DNA from: Paracoccaceae bacterium
Lineage (GTDB): Bacteria > Pseudomonadota > Alphaproteobacteria > Rhodobacterales > Rhodobacteraceae
Reading direction: 5' to 3'
Assembly: GCA_012270125.1 (NCBI GenBank)
Contig: JAAXIY010000070.1
Span: 1 to 56,771, forward strand
Length of the DNA: 56,771 nt
The notes below the pieces were generated by a model. The model did no database searches. It was not told where the DNA came from and worked only from the letters and a program-made list of their open reading frames with translations. A program made the translations under genes and the position numbers. Each line of letters starts with the position of its first letter. The first letter of the stretch is position 1. This document shows, piece by piece, positions 1 to 8,390 of this stretch.

Positions 1-392
1 CCTGATGGCTCAGTCATTGCTAAAGCGCCAACTAATTCTCCGCTTACCATCTTAGGTAACCATCGTTTTTTTTGATCGCTCGTTCCATAAGCAAGAACAT
101 AGTGAGCAACAATGCCAGAATGAATTCCATGCCCCCAACTGGCAAGATTTGCGCGGCTGGCAGCCATTAAAATTACAGCCTCATGGCCAAAATCCCCACC
201 AACACCGCCATATTCTTCAGGAATTGATGGACATAGCAAACCGAGTTCAGCTGCCTGCTGCCATGTTGAACGGTCCATTTCACCTTGCTTTCTCCACCGC
301 TCGAATTGTGGGCTCCACTCCTCGGCGATAAATTTTGATGTCATAGACTCCAACATTTGATGTTCTTCTGTCATCCAGTTCGATAGGCTCAT
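1..392 (-). CDS. Acyl-CoA dehydrogenase, N-terminal part (cut by window edge)
   Basis: The minus strand reads from an ATG at 390-392 to the window edge without a stop, giving the first 130 residues of an acyl-CoA dehydrogenase. The opening ([14 protein letters not shown]), the [16 protein letters not shown] segment and the ALAMTEPSG motif at the very edge are typical of the N-terminal and middle domains of the roughly 380-residue FAD-dependent enzymes that oxidise acyl-CoA to 2-enoyl-CoA. The catalytic glutamate would lie outside the window. It starts 15 bases after the stop of the larger acyl-CoA dehydrogenase upstream, so the two are probably co-transcribed behind the MerR regulators. The family is clear; the acyl chain preference cannot be told. 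Confidence 0.9.
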   Translation of the reverse strand, partial: MSLSNWMTEEHQMLESMTSKFIAEEWSPQFERWRKQGEMDRSTWQQAAELGLLCPSIPEEYGGVGGDFGHEAVILMAASRANLASWGHGIHSGIVAHYVLAYGTSDQKKRWLPKMVSGELVGALAMTEPS

Positions 393-407
393 CTCAATAT
401 CCTCGAA

Positions 408-2189
408 TTAAAAGGCCTCTGGCTCAAGGGCCATGACGCACTCTGCTCCAGATTTAATGCGGGTTAGGTGTAGTGAAGTTGTCGGTAGATGCCGCTTCAT
501 GTAATATCTACCCGTTTTCAGTTTTGTCTCATAAAACGCTGCGTCATCCAAATCAGATGACAGACAGTGAAGTGCTGATTTAGCCATTCTTGCCCACATG
601 AAGCCTAAACACACATGACCAAATAGGTGCATGAAATCACTTGAACCTGCTAAAACATTTAATGGGTTTTTTTGACCGCTTCTCAAAAAGTATTCTCCGG
701 CAGATTGCAAATCGGAAACAGCTTGTGAAAGAGGGTCAAGAAATTCCGTTTGAAAACCTGAATCTAATTCTTTATTTTCTTTGATAAATTTAGAAATAAG
801 TCCAAGGAATTCTAAAATATATTTTCCATTATCTTGAGGTAGTTTTCTTCCAACTAAATCTAAAGCTTGTATTCCATTCGCACCCTCATAAATCATAGCA
901 ATACGGGCGTCGCGGACATATTGTGACATACCCCATTCTTCAATATAGCCATGCCCACCAAAAATTTGCTGTGCCTGTACAGTCATTTCAAAGCCTTTAT
1001 CTGTCAAAAACCCTTTAATAACTGGTGTGAGCAAACTTATTAATCCGTTAGCAGACTGATCATCTGAACGTGAAGCTGCGTCTATTAATTGAGCACCCCA
1101 GTAGGTAAAAGCGCGAGCCCCTTCGACAAAACTTTTTTGATCCATCAGGCTTCTCCGAATATCTGGGTGAACAATTATTGGATCTGCTGGAGTTTCTTTA
1201 TTAGTCTTACCGAAAAGATTTTTTCCTTGAAGGCGCTCTTTGGAATAAGTAGCAGCATTTTGAAAAGCCACTTCAGCCTGTGAGTATCCCTGCAAGCCGA
1301 CACCCAGCCTGGCTTCATTCATCATTGTGAACATAGCCCGCATTCCCTTGTGTTCAGCTCCAATTAAAAAACCTGTCGCTTCATCATAATTCATTACACA
1401 AGTAGAATTTCCATGGATACCCATCTTATCTTCTATCTTCCCAACAGATAAAGAATTACGTTCCCCTAATGTCCCATCTTCGTTGACCAAAATTTTCGGC
1501 ACAATAAACATAGAAATGCCTTTTACACCTTCAGGACCGCCAGGTATTTTAGCCAACACCAAATGAATTATATTTTCAGATAAATCATGATCTCCGGCCG
1601 ATATAAATATTTTTTGACCAGTGATTTTAAAAGTTCCATCACCCTGCGGTACAGCTTTTGTTCGCATTAAACCCAAGTCAGTGCCGCAGTGAGGTTCGGT
1701 GAGGTTCATTGTCCCAGTCCACTCACAGGTTACTAATTTGGGTAAATATTCTGATTTTTGTTGATCTGTGCCGTGGCTATGGATCGCTGAATATGCACCA
1801 TGAGTAAGTCCATGATACATCCCAAAGGCCATATTAGAAGATGCTATCATTTCGCCGACAGCAGTACCCAAAATATATGGAAGGCCTTGTCCTCCATATT
1901 CTGTATCGCAATCAATAGTTGTCCATCCGTCTTCTCGGATTTTGTTAAAAGCTTCTTTAAAGCCACTTGGAGTTCTTACCACTCCGTTCTCTAATACGCA
2001 GCCTTCACTATCTCCAATATGATTTAAAGGAAACAGAACATCAGAACAAATTTTACCTGCTTCTTTTAAAATACTAACCAGGAATTCATTATCTAGATCT
2101 TTATATCCTGGGATTTTTGAATTTTGCACTTCTAAAACATTGTTCAAAATAAATTCCATGTCTTTAAGCGGCGCTCTATACTCTGACAT
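408..2189 (-). CDS. Acyl-CoA dehydrogenase, large (about 600-residue) FadE/DmdC-type
   Basis: This 593-residue flavoenzyme belongs to the long acyl-CoA dehydrogenases that carry an extra N-terminal helix segment and a C-terminal domain beyond the usual 380 residues. Visible marks are the substrate/FAD motif [16 protein letters not shown] near residues 158-173, the FAD-contacting [22 protein letters not shown] near 409-430, and YEGANGIQ with the probable catalytic Glu435. The same subfamily includes 3-methylmercaptopropionyl-CoA dehydrogenase (DmdC) of DMSP-degrading roseobacters, but also ordinary fatty acyl-CoA enzymes, and sequence reading cannot separate them. It begins 12 bases after a MerR gene and is followed 15 bases later by a second acyl-CoA dehydrogenase, so it sits in a likely merR-acd-acd operon. 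Confidence 0.9.
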   Translation of the reverse strand: MSEYRAPLKDMEFILNNVLEVQNSKIPGYKDLDNEFLVSILKEAGKICSDVLFPLNHIGDSEGCVLENGVVRTPSGFKEAFNKIREDGWTTIDCDTEYGGQGLPYILGTAVGEMIASSNMAFGMYHGLTHGAYSAIHSHGTDQQKSEYLPKLVTCEWTGTMNLTEPHCGTDLGLMRTKAVPQGDGTFKITGQKIFISAGDHDLSENIIHLVLAKIPGGPEGVKGISMFIVPKILVNEDGTLGERNSLSVGKIEDKMGIHGNSTCVMNYDEATGFLIGAEHKGMRAMFTMMNEARLGVGLQGYSQAEVAFQNAATYSKERLQGKNLFGKTNKETPADPIIVHPDIRRSLMDQKSFVEGARAFTYWGAQLIDAASRSDDQSANGLISLLTPVIKGFLTDKGFEMTVQAQQIFGGHGYIEEWGMSQYVRDARIAMIYEGANGIQALDLVGRKLPQDNGKYILEFLGLISKFIKENKELDSGFQTEFLDPLSQAVSDLQSAGEYFLRSGQKNPLNVLAGSSDFMHLFGHVCLGFMWARMAKSALHCLSSDLDDAAFYETKLKTGRYYMKRHLPTTSLHLTRIKSGAECVMALEPEAF

Positions 2190-2201
2190 TACTTCACCCT
2201 A

Positions 2202-2597
2202 TTATGTTCTTTCTACTAAACCCATCGAACTAATAAGCTCTTTACCCCATTGTATTTGTTGCTGTAGTTCTTTGATGGTTTCCTCTATTTCATCACGCTG
2301 ATTTTTCAGGTCTGTAAGTTTATCTGTAGCTAATTCGTATGTGCGTAAAAGCTGTGTTTGTTGCTGGTCACCCATATCGTACATTTCTAATAATTGACGT
2401 ATGTCTTCGAGTGAAAAGCCAAATCTTTTTCCTCTTAGAATAAGCTTTAATCGTCCTCTGCATTTTTTTGTAAATAATCTCTTTTGGCCTTGGCGCTTCG
2501 GGAAGAGAAGCTCTTTTGATTCATAGAAGCGCAAAGTCCTCGGTGTGACATCAAATTGATCACACATTTCTCGAATAGTCCAAAATTCTTGGGTCAA
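2202..2597 (-). CDS. MerR-family transcriptional regulator (proximal copy)
   Basis: This 131-residue protein has the MerR winged helix-turn-helix at its N-terminus (FDVTPRTLRFYESKELLFPKRQGQKR) followed by a long charged coiled-coil dimerisation helix (about residues 75-120). There is no metal-binding cysteine pattern or large effector domain, which fits the short MerR proteins that control branched-chain and fatty acid degradation (LiuR type) rather than the metal sensors. The start is a TTG at 2595-2597, fixed by a strong AGGAGG site six bases upstream. It lies directly before the acyl-CoA dehydrogenases and behind an ACGT-rich palindrome at 2661-2681. It is a clear paralogue of the next gene upstream. 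Regulation of the dehydrogenases is inferred from position. Confidence 0.88.
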   Translation of the reverse strand: MTQEFWTIREMCDQFDVTPRTLRFYESKELLFPKRQGQKRLFTKKCRGRLKLILRGKRFGFSLEDIRQLLEMYDMGDQQQTQLLRTYELATDKLTDLKNQRDEIEETIKELQQQIQWGKELISSMGLVERT

Positions 2598-2660
2598 AAC
2601 TTACCTCCTGATTACAGGTTAAGAAAAGTTTTACCAATTTGATTTATAAAAGTTAACGTT

Positions 2661-2681
2661 GACGTAAAGGAACTTTACGTC
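2661..2681. promoter_or_regulatory. Palindromic operator candidate for the MerR/acyl-CoA dehydrogenase operon
   Basis: A perfect inverted repeat with 9-bp arms, GACGTAAAG and CTTTACGTC, separated by GAA, lies 64-84 bases upstream of the proximal merR start and overlaps the stop codon of the distal merR. A further AACGT sits just to the left, so the segment 2653-2681 holds three ACGT cores. Long, ACGT-rich palindromes are what I recall for LiuR-like MerR proteins of acyl-CoA catabolism. There is no T-run after the stem on the minus strand, which argues against a terminator. Confidence 0.5.
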
Positions 2682-3057
2682 ATTTGTTTTTATTCAGCAT
2701 TTGGTGAGTTGTTTGGCGCAGTTTTTCTAGTTCATCTAGTGTTTCAGCTAACTGTATTTGTTGTTCTTTTAGCTCTGTTAGCTTACGATCTGCCATCCCC
2801 AAGAATACTTCCATTTGAGCCTCTGTTCCCTCCTGGTCGTAAATTAATAGCCACTGGCGCAACTCTTCGAGTTGAAATCCGAATTTTCGTCCGCGTAATA
2901 TCAATGTCATTCGCGCACATTCACGCGCTCCATAGAAACGTGAGCGTCCTTGTCGTTCAGGGGATAAAAGCTCGATATATTCATAGTATCTAAGCGTTCT
3001 CGGAGTAACCTCGAACTTCGCACACATTTCTTTAAATGTAAGTCGAATATCAGCCAT
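2680..3057 (-). CDS. MerR-family transcriptional regulator (distal copy)
   Basis: This 125-residue MerR protein has the same layout as the neighbouring copy: helix-turn-helix and wing (FEVTPRTLRYYEYIELLSPERQGRSR), a shared LILRGRKFGFQLEELRQWL segment, then a coiled-coil tail. The two are plainly tandem paralogues, with near-identical recognition helices. The ATG at 3055-3057 is preceded by an AAGGA-like site. The gene is divergent from the thioesterase genes across a 109-bp gap, so it could control both directions. No effector-binding signature is visible. What ligand it senses is unknown; an acyl-CoA is a reasonable guess from context only. Confidence 0.87.
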   Translation of the reverse strand: MADIRLTFKEMCAKFEVTPRTLRYYEYIELLSPERQGRSRFYGARECARMTLILRGRKFGFQLEELRQWLLIYDQEGTEAQMEVFLGMADRKLTELKEQQIQLAETLDELEKLRQTTHQMLNKNK

Positions 3058-3100
3058 ATATCCCGTTCCTTTAGCTCTAAAATAGTTATATCTTATACTA

Positions 3101-3121
3101 AAGCAACTGGTCAGTTTGCTT
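3101..3121. promoter_or_regulatory. Imperfect inverted repeat in the divergent merR/thioesterase promoter
   Basis: The 109-bp gap between the divergent merR and thioesterase genes contains AAGCAA and TTGCTT arms flanking ACTGGTCAGT, an almost symmetric 21-bp element with one extra base in the right half. Its place midway in a divergent promoter suggests a regulator site, but it does not resemble the ACGT palindrome at 2661-2681, so the binder is unknown. Confidence 0.25.
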
Positions 3122-3166
3122 AAATTACTTATAAGGTGAGTTAGTTAAATAACTTTTGAAAATAAA

Positions 3167-3586
3167 ATGCTAGAAAAGAAAAAAAAAGCAGTCGAAGATT
3201 TCTTTGCTGTTCTTCCACATTCTATAAGTTTGGGCATGAAGATAGACTTTATCGGGGATGGTGAAGTTGGGATGAGTATGCCTTACGATAAAAAATTAAT
3301 AGGTGATCCAAAGACGGAAGTAATTCATGGAGGTGCTGTTTTCTCTCTTTTAGACACATGTTGTGGTGCAGCGGCAATGTCACACCCAGATCAAAAAGGT
3401 CCAACTGCAACTATAGATTTGAGGGTTGATTACATGCGGCCCGCAACACCAAAACAGAAAATAAAAGCGGTAGCTACTTGCTATAATTTGACAAAAAATG
3501 TTGCATTTGTGAGGGCCGTTGCTTTGGATGAAAACGAAGAAAAACCCGTTGCCATGGCAGCGGGTGCATTTGTGACAGGCGGTTAA
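3167..3586 (+). CDS. PaaI-like hotdog-fold acyl-CoA thioesterase (first of a pair)
   Basis: A 139-residue single hotdog domain of the PaaI thioesterase family, which hydrolyses acyl- or aryl-CoA to the free acid and CoA. The family signature is visible: a glycine-rich IHGGAVFSLLDTCCGAA segment at about residues 49-65 (the long central helix of the hotdog fold) followed by TIDLRVDYMRPA in the following strand. It is divergent from the MerR genes and runs four bases before a second hotdog gene, so the two are almost certainly co-transcribed and may act as a heteromer or on related substrates. No strong ribosome binding site precedes the ATG. Substrate is unknown. Confidence 0.85.
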   Translation: MLEKKKKAVEDFFAVLPHSISLGMKIDFIGDGEVGMSMPYDKKLIGDPKTEVIHGGAVFSLLDTCCGAAAMSHPDQKGPTATIDLRVDYMRPATPKQKIKAVATCYNLTKNVAFVRAVALDENEEKPVAMAAGAFVTGG

Positions 3587-3589
3587 ACC

Positions 3590-4096
3590 ATGGCAATTAA
3601 ATCTCCAGAGCCTGTAGCTGTAATCAAAAAGAGAAGAAATAAAGCACTGTCTAAGTTAATTAAAAGTATACCTTACATATCCTTTCTTGGTGTGGAATTT
3701 GATAGAAGAGGAGACGAGATTACAGCTATTTTACCTTTCAAGAACGACTTAGTCGGCAATCCTAATCTTCCAGCATTACATGGGGGTTCTATCGCAGCTT
3801 TTTTGGAAATAAGTGCGATTATTGAACTAAGTTGGATGCAAATCTGGCGGGAAATTGAAAACCCTAAACTAAAAGCTGATTATTTGATAGATTTAGAAAT
3901 ATTATCTCTTCCAAAGACTATAGATTTTTCTGTCGATTATTTGAGAAGTGGTCTCCCTAGAGACTCTTATGCACGTGCTAAAGTTAATAGAGTGGGAAGG
4001 CGTTATGCGTCCGTACATGTTGAGGCATGGCAGGATAATCGAGATAGATTGTTTGCCCAAGGGACAGGGCATTTTTTGATGCCCCAACCAAACTAA
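3590..4096 (+). CDS. PaaI-like hotdog-fold thioesterase (second of a pair)
   Basis: A 168-residue hotdog protein with the same central motif as its neighbour (DLVGNPNLPALHGGSIAAFLE), then FSVDYLRSGLPRD and a final YASVHVEAWQ strand. It is longer than the first copy through an N-terminal extension and an insert (about residues 80-105) and is quite diverged from it. It starts three bases after the upstream stop and is followed 11 bases later by the MATE transporter gene, so the three form one transcription unit. Acyl-CoA hydrolysis is inferred from the family; loss of the usual acidic residue on the central helix cannot be ruled out by eye. Confidence 0.8.
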   Translation: MAIKSPEPVAVIKKRRNKALSKLIKSIPYISFLGVEFDRRGDEITAILPFKNDLVGNPNLPALHGGSIAAFLEISAIIELSWMQIWREIENPKLKADYLIDLEILSLPKTIDFSVDYLRSGLPRDSYARAKVNRVGRRYASVHVEAWQDNRDRLFAQGTGHFLMPQPN

Positions 4097-4107
4097 AATA
4101 AACCCAA

Positions 4108-5412
4108 ATGGCGCAGGAGATAAATAATCGTAGGGTTTTGGCGATTGCAGTACCAATCGTCTTATCAAACATTACGGTCCCAATATTAGGAGCAGTGGAT
4201 ACAGCAGTAATCGGTCAACTAGGCAAAGCTGCTCCAGTAGCTGCTGTAGGTGTCGGAGCAATTATTATAACTGCTTTTTACTGGATTTTTGGCTTTTTAA
4301 GAATGGGAACAACTGGGCTGGTAGCTCAAGCATTAGGCGCTCGCGATGAAAATGAAGTGCGTGCATATCTTTTAAGGGCAATATTTTTGGGGTTTTGTGC
4401 TGGTTTAGTTATATTTTTATTACGAAAACCATTGATTGAACTAGGGTTTTGGGTATCCCCCGCTTCCAATGAAGTTGAGGAATTAGCAGAAAAATACTTT
4501 TTAATCAGAGTATGGAGTGCGCCAGCTGCAATCGCTTTATATGGGGTTATAGGTTGGTTGATAGCTTTAGAGCGAACCAAAAGCGTTCTTATTCTTCAGT
4601 TTTTTATGAACGGAGTAAATGTCATTTTGGATGTTTGGTTCGTTTTGGGCTTGAATTGGGGAATAGAAGGCGTGGCGATAGCAACGGCAATAGCAGAAGT
4701 TTCAGCATTAGTTGTGGGCTTGTTTCTTTGTTTTGACCTTTTCAAGGATCAATCATGGCCAAAGTTTAAAACTATTTTTGACTCCGCTCGGCTTAAAAAT
4801 ATGCTCCTGATCAATTTTGATATTCTTCTTCGCTCAATAATGTTGGAAGCAATATTTGTTTCTTTTTTGTTATTTGGTGGAAATTTTGGAGATGCTAAAT
4901 TGGCTGCTAACCAAGTACTATTGCAATTCCTTCATATTACTGCACATGGATTAGATGGCTTTGCCTTCGCTGCTGAAACTCTGGTTGGACAGGCTATAGG
5001 TCAAAGAAATCGTTCTAAACTCCGCATTAGTGTGGTGACTTCCGCTAGACTTGCCTCAGTTTTATGTTTGATAATGGCGATTGTATTTTTTCTGCTGGGG
5101 CCTGGATTAATTGACTTAATGACAACAGCAGACGATGTAAGACTACAGGCCAAAAGCTATCTCATTTTTGTAGTGTTAGTCCCAATCTTTGGGATATCAG
5201 CCTGGATGTTGGATGGTATTTTTATAGGTGCAACTCGAACAAAAGATATGCGAAATATGATGGCTATCAGTCTAATAGCTTATATTGTATCTCTAGTAAT
5301 CTTGGTTCCAAATTTTGAAAATACTGGTCTTTGGATGGCGTTATTAATTTCATTTATCGTCCGTGGAATAACTTTGGGAATAAAGTATCCAAATTTAGAG
5401 AAATCAATATAG
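4108..5412 (+). CDS. MATE-family efflux transporter, DinF-like
   Basis: A 434-residue integral membrane protein with about 12 predicted helices and the MATE pattern of two similar halves. The start (RRVLAIAVPIVLSNITVPILGAVDTAVIGQLG) and the later RMGTTGLVAQALGARDE are characteristic of the DinF branch, cation-coupled exporters of organic cations and other small molecules in the inner membrane. It follows the second thioesterase by 11 bases in the same direction and precedes the DUF952-pyrD pair. Nothing in the neighbourhood points to a specific substrate. Confidence 0.9.
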   Translation: MAQEINNRRVLAIAVPIVLSNITVPILGAVDTAVIGQLGKAAPVAAVGVGAIIITAFYWIFGFLRMGTTGLVAQALGARDENEVRAYLLRAIFLGFCAGLVIFLLRKPLIELGFWVSPASNEVEELAEKYFLIRVWSAPAAIALYGVIGWLIALERTKSVLILQFFMNGVNVILDVWFVLGLNWGIEGVAIATAIAEVSALVVGLFLCFDLFKDQSWPKFKTIFDSARLKNMLLINFDILLRSIMLEAIFVSFLLFGGNFGDAKLAANQVLLQFLHITAHGLDGFAFAAETLVGQAIGQRNRSKLRISVVTSARLASVLCLIMAIVFFLLGPGLIDLMTTADDVRLQAKSYLIFVVLVPIFGISAWMLDGIFIGATRTKDMRNMMAISLIAYIVSLVILVPNFENTGLWMALLISFIVRGITLGIKYPNLEKSI

Positions 5413-5487
5413 AATTTACTAAATGTTTTGAAAGTAGTTATTGGTAGACAACTTGACCTTTTTCTTAAATTTAGTCATTTGGCAATC

Positions 5488-5826
5488 ATGTTTATTTTTA
5501 AGCTTTTCAGAATAGAAGAGTGGCAGCAATTTGAAGCGCAGGGTAAAACTAATGGCGCCCCCATAGATGTGATGGACGGTTTTATTCATTTCTCTAAGGC
5601 TAGCCAAGTAAAAGAAACAGCTGCAAAGCATTTTAAGGATGATAAGGATTTGATACTTCTTTCTTGTAATGCAGATAATTTAAAACCGGATTTAAAGTGG
5701 GAAATTTCAAGGGGAGGTGAACTTTTTCCTCATCTTTATCGCGAATTGTCGTTGAAAGATATTGAAGCCCGTTATGATCTTCCTAAGATAGATGGGCTGC
5801 ATAAGTTTCCGGATATTATTTCATGA
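5488..5826 (+). CDS. DUF952 family protein
   Basis: A protein of about 112 residues with the DUF952 layout: a starting strand FIFKLFRIEEW, then DGFIHFSKASQVKETAAKHF and a late ELFPHLYREL. The family is small, soluble and of unknown biochemical function, sometimes described as similar to glutathione S-transferase. I start it at the ATG at 5488 because the family begins immediately before the first strand; an in-frame TTG at 5428 would add 20 residues that do not fit. Its last four bases overlap the start of pyrD (ATGA), so translation is probably coupled. The DUF952-pyrD pairing is common in Rhodobacterales. Confidence 0.8.
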   Translation: MFIFKLFRIEEWQQFEAQGKTNGAPIDVMDGFIHFSKASQVKETAAKHFKDDKDLILLSCNADNLKPDLKWEISRGGELFPHLYRELSLKDIEARYDLPKIDGLHKFPDIIS

Positions 5827-6881
5827 GCATTTTTGAAAGTGCCGGTTTAAAGCTATTAAGATTATCAAACCCTGAATTTGCCCACAATGTAGCTATCAAA
5901 GCTCTCAATTTAGGTTTGGTTCCAAAACCCAAGACAAGTGTTTTTGAAAATTTAAAGACATCAATTTGTGGTTTGGAGCTTGATAGTCCAGTAGGTTTAG
6001 CGGCTGGCTTTGATAAAAATGCAGAGGCAGTTGATCCGTTGCTAAAATGTGGGTTTGGTTTTATTGAAGTAGGCGCAGTTACGCCCAAAGGCCAACCCGG
6101 CAATCCCAAGCCGAGGTTATTCCGATTGCCGAAAGATCAGGCGGTTATAAATAGATTTGGTTTTAATAATTTAGGAATGGATATTATATCTGAGAGGCTT
6201 GCAAGGCGTTCGACAAAAGGAATTGTTGGAGTAAACTTGGGGGCAAATAAAAATAGTGATGATAGAATAAAAGACTATGTCAAAGTTTTGCAGTGCTGTG
6301 CGCCTTTTGTTGATTTTGCAACAGTTAATGTAAGCAGTCCAAACACGGAAAATTTAAGAAATCTTCAGGAAAAAAATTCCTTAAATGATCTACTTGATGA
6401 AGTTATGACCTCCCGTGAAAATTTAGAAAATAAGGTGCCTGTTTTTTTAAAAATTTCTCCAGATCTAACCTTAAATCAAATTGATGATATTTCTGAAATT
6501 GCTTTGAAAATGCAAATTGATGCAATTGTCGCAACAAACACAACTGTAGATCATCAAGGACTGCAAAGTGATGTAAATAATAAACATGGAGGATTATCTG
6601 GCAGACCGCTATTTTCCAAATCTACATGGGTGCTTGCAAATTTATCGGCACGCCTGGACAAAAAAGTCCCATTAATAGGTGTCGGTGGCATTGCTTCTGC
6701 TGAGGATGCATATGTAAAACTACTAGCCGGTGCCTCTGCAGTGCAGCTCTACACCGGCCTAGTTTATAATGGCATGGGGTTAGTGACAAAAATAAACAAA
6801 GGAATAAGCGAAATGTTGTCAAAGCAACATAAATCGAACCTATCTGATATAGTAGGGTCTGAAAGAGAGAAATATCAGTAG
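5823..6881 (+). CDS. pyrD: Dihydroorotate dehydrogenase (quinone), class 2
   Basis: This 352-residue enzyme oxidises dihydroorotate to orotate in pyrimidine synthesis and passes electrons to quinone at the inner membrane. Class 2 is shown by the N-terminal helical extension (about residues 1-45) that forms the membrane and quinone tunnel, then LDSPVGLAAGFDKNAEAVD, the active-site NVSSPNTENLRNLQ with its catalytic serine, KISPDL, and NTTVDHQG followed by GGLSGRPL and GVGGI for FMN phosphate binding. Length matches the family. It overlaps the DUF952 gene by four bases and converges on glyA, with a terminator hairpin between them. Confidence 0.96.
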   Translation: MSIFESAGLKLLRLSNPEFAHNVAIKALNLGLVPKPKTSVFENLKTSICGLELDSPVGLAAGFDKNAEAVDPLLKCGFGFIEVGAVTPKGQPGNPKPRLFRLPKDQAVINRFGFNNLGMDIISERLARRSTKGIVGVNLGANKNSDDRIKDYVKVLQCCAPFVDFATVNVSSPNTENLRNLQEKNSLNDLLDEVMTSRENLENKVPVFLKISPDLTLNQIDDISEIALKMQIDAIVATNTTVDHQGLQSDVNNKHGGLSGRPLFSKSTWVLANLSARLDKKVPLIGVGGIASAEDAYVKLLAGASAVQLYTGLVYNGMGLVTKINKGISEMLSKQHKSNLSDIVGSEREKYQ

Positions 6882-6894
6882 ATGATAAAGAAAA

Positions 6895-6912
6895 GGGGAC
6901 ATTTACGTCCCC
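6895..6912 (-). terminator. Rho-independent terminator after glyA
   Basis: GGGGAC and GTCCCC form a GC-rich 6-bp stem around a 6-base loop, ten bases past the glyA stop. On the minus strand the stem is followed by TTTTCTTT, the expected U-run. On the plus strand no T-run follows, so it serves glyA mainly, though it may also slow readthrough from pyrD. Confidence 0.75.
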
Positions 6913-6922
6913 AAGTCAAAGT

Positions 6923-8221
6923 TTAAAGGTTTGGGTAAAGAGGATATTTGGCGCAAAGAGTTGCAACCTCAGATTTAACTTTCTCCTCAACAGCAGAATT
7001 CCCTTCTTCGCCGTTCTCAGCCAAACCATCAACAACCTCAATGATCCATCGACCAATCTGTCGAAAATCATTCTCATCAAAACCACGCGTTGTTCCAGCT
7101 GGTGAACCCAACCTGATCCCAGATGTGACTGCCGGTTTTTCAGGGTCAAATGGCACACCATTTTTGTTGCATGTGATGTGAGCCCGCTCAAGCGCCTTTT
7201 CAGTTGCATTACCTTTAACTCCTTTGGGTCTCAGATCCACCAATAAAACATGTGTGTCAGTTCCGTGGGTAACAGTATCTAAACCACCTTTGATCAATTC
7301 ATCTGACAAGGCTTGTGCATTTTTGATTACTTGCTTGATGTATTGTTTAAAATCAGGCCTCAGTGCCTCTCCGAAGGCAACTGCCTTGGCGGCTATCACA
7401 TGCATCAGTGGACCACCTTGGATACCCGGAAAAATAGCCGAATTAAACTTTTTAGCTAAGTCTGCGTCGTTGGTAAGAATCATACCTCCCCTTGGCCCGC
7501 GGAGGGTCTTGTGTGTTGTCGTTGTCGCAACATGACAATGCGGAAATGGAGATGGATACTCCCCAGCAGCTATAAGCCCGGCAAAGTGCGCAACATCGGC
7601 CAAAACATAAGCTCCAACACTATCAGCGATACTTCGAATTTTCTCAAAATCAATTGTCCTCGGGATCGCTGAACCGCCTGCGATGATCAATTTAGGTCTA
7701 TGTTCATTTGCCAAATCAGCAATTTGCTCATAGTCGATTAAATTATCTTGCTTCCTTACGCCATATTGAACAGCATTAAACCACTTTCCAGATTGATTTG
7801 GCTTGGCACCGTGAGTTAGATGCCCTCCGGCGTCTAAAGACATGCCTAGAATTGTATCACCTGGTTGAACTAACGCTGTAAAAACACCTTGGTTAGCTTG
7901 GCTTCCAGAGTTAGGTTGAACGTTTGCAAAATCGCAGTTGAATAGCTTGCAGGCTCGTTCTATCGCTAAGTTTTCCGCAACATCAACATACTGACACCCA
8001 CCATAATATCTGCGTCCAGGATAGCCCTCCGCATATTTGTTTGTTAATGCGCTGCCCTGAGCTTCCATAACAGCAGCTGACACTATATTTTCAGAGGCAA
8101 TCAATTCAATTTCATCACGTTGGCGCCCTAGTTCAGAAGCGATTGATGCGAATAACTCTGAATCACGTTCTGCTAAGGTTTCAGTAAAAAAACCACCATT
8201 GTTGTTTAGTTGGTCTAACAT
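6923..8221 (-). CDS. glyA: Serine hydroxymethyltransferase
   Basis: A 432-residue PLP enzyme that interconverts serine plus tetrahydrofolate with glycine plus 5,10-methylene-tetrahydrofolate, the main source of one-carbon units. Visible marks are [13 protein letters not shown] (about residues 39-51), [15 protein letters not shown], the aspartate of LADVAHFAG and the PLP lysine in [14 protein letters not shown] (Lys238). Length is standard. It is divergent from the NAD kinase gene across 169 bases and ends in its own terminator, so it is probably monocistronic. I looked for a glycine or folate riboswitch in its leader and did not recognise one. Confidence 0.97.
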   Translation of the reverse strand: MLDQLNNNGGFFTETLAERDSELFASIASELGRQRDEIELIASENIVSAAVMEAQGSALTNKYAEGYPGRRYYGGCQYVDVAENLAIERACKLFNCDFANVQPNSGSQANQGVFTALVQPGDTILGMSLDAGGHLTHGAKPNQSGKWFNAVQYGVRKQDNLIDYEQIADLANEHRPKLIIAGGSAIPRTIDFEKIRSIADSVGAYVLADVAHFAGLIAAGEYPSPFPHCHVATTTTHKTLRGPRGGMILTNDADLAKKFNSAIFPGIQGGPLMHVIAAKAVAFGEALRPDFKQYIKQVIKNAQALSDELIKGGLDTVTHGTDTHVLLVDLRPKGVKGNATEKALERAHITCNKNGVPFDPEKPAVTSGIRLGSPAGTTRGFDENDFRQIGRWIIEVVDGLAENGEEGNSAVEEKVKSEVATLCAKYPLYPNL

Positions 8222-8390
8222 AGAATTTCTCCCGACTCGAAAGCTTGCGATGCGGTCACGTACATCAAACGGCGCCAGTAAAAAAGCCTAAAAACACATT
8301 AGTGGGCGAAAATAGTGCGTCATCACTGGTACTTTTTGCAAACTTATGCTTCTTTAAACGTATAAATGGAATTGAAAAAGATTAAGTCAA

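Noticed and set aside
149-331. A 60-codon plus-strand open frame near the left edge
   Set aside because: It runs antisense to the acyl-CoA dehydrogenase N-terminus, which has clear family motifs through the whole segment; the plus-strand product is low-complexity and has no ribosome site.
8222-8390. Possible riboswitch (glycine or folate type) in the glyA leader
   Set aside because: I looked for the conserved glycine aptamer and tetrahydrofolate patterns on the minus strand and saw none. The gap holds only the divergent promoters, as far as I can tell.
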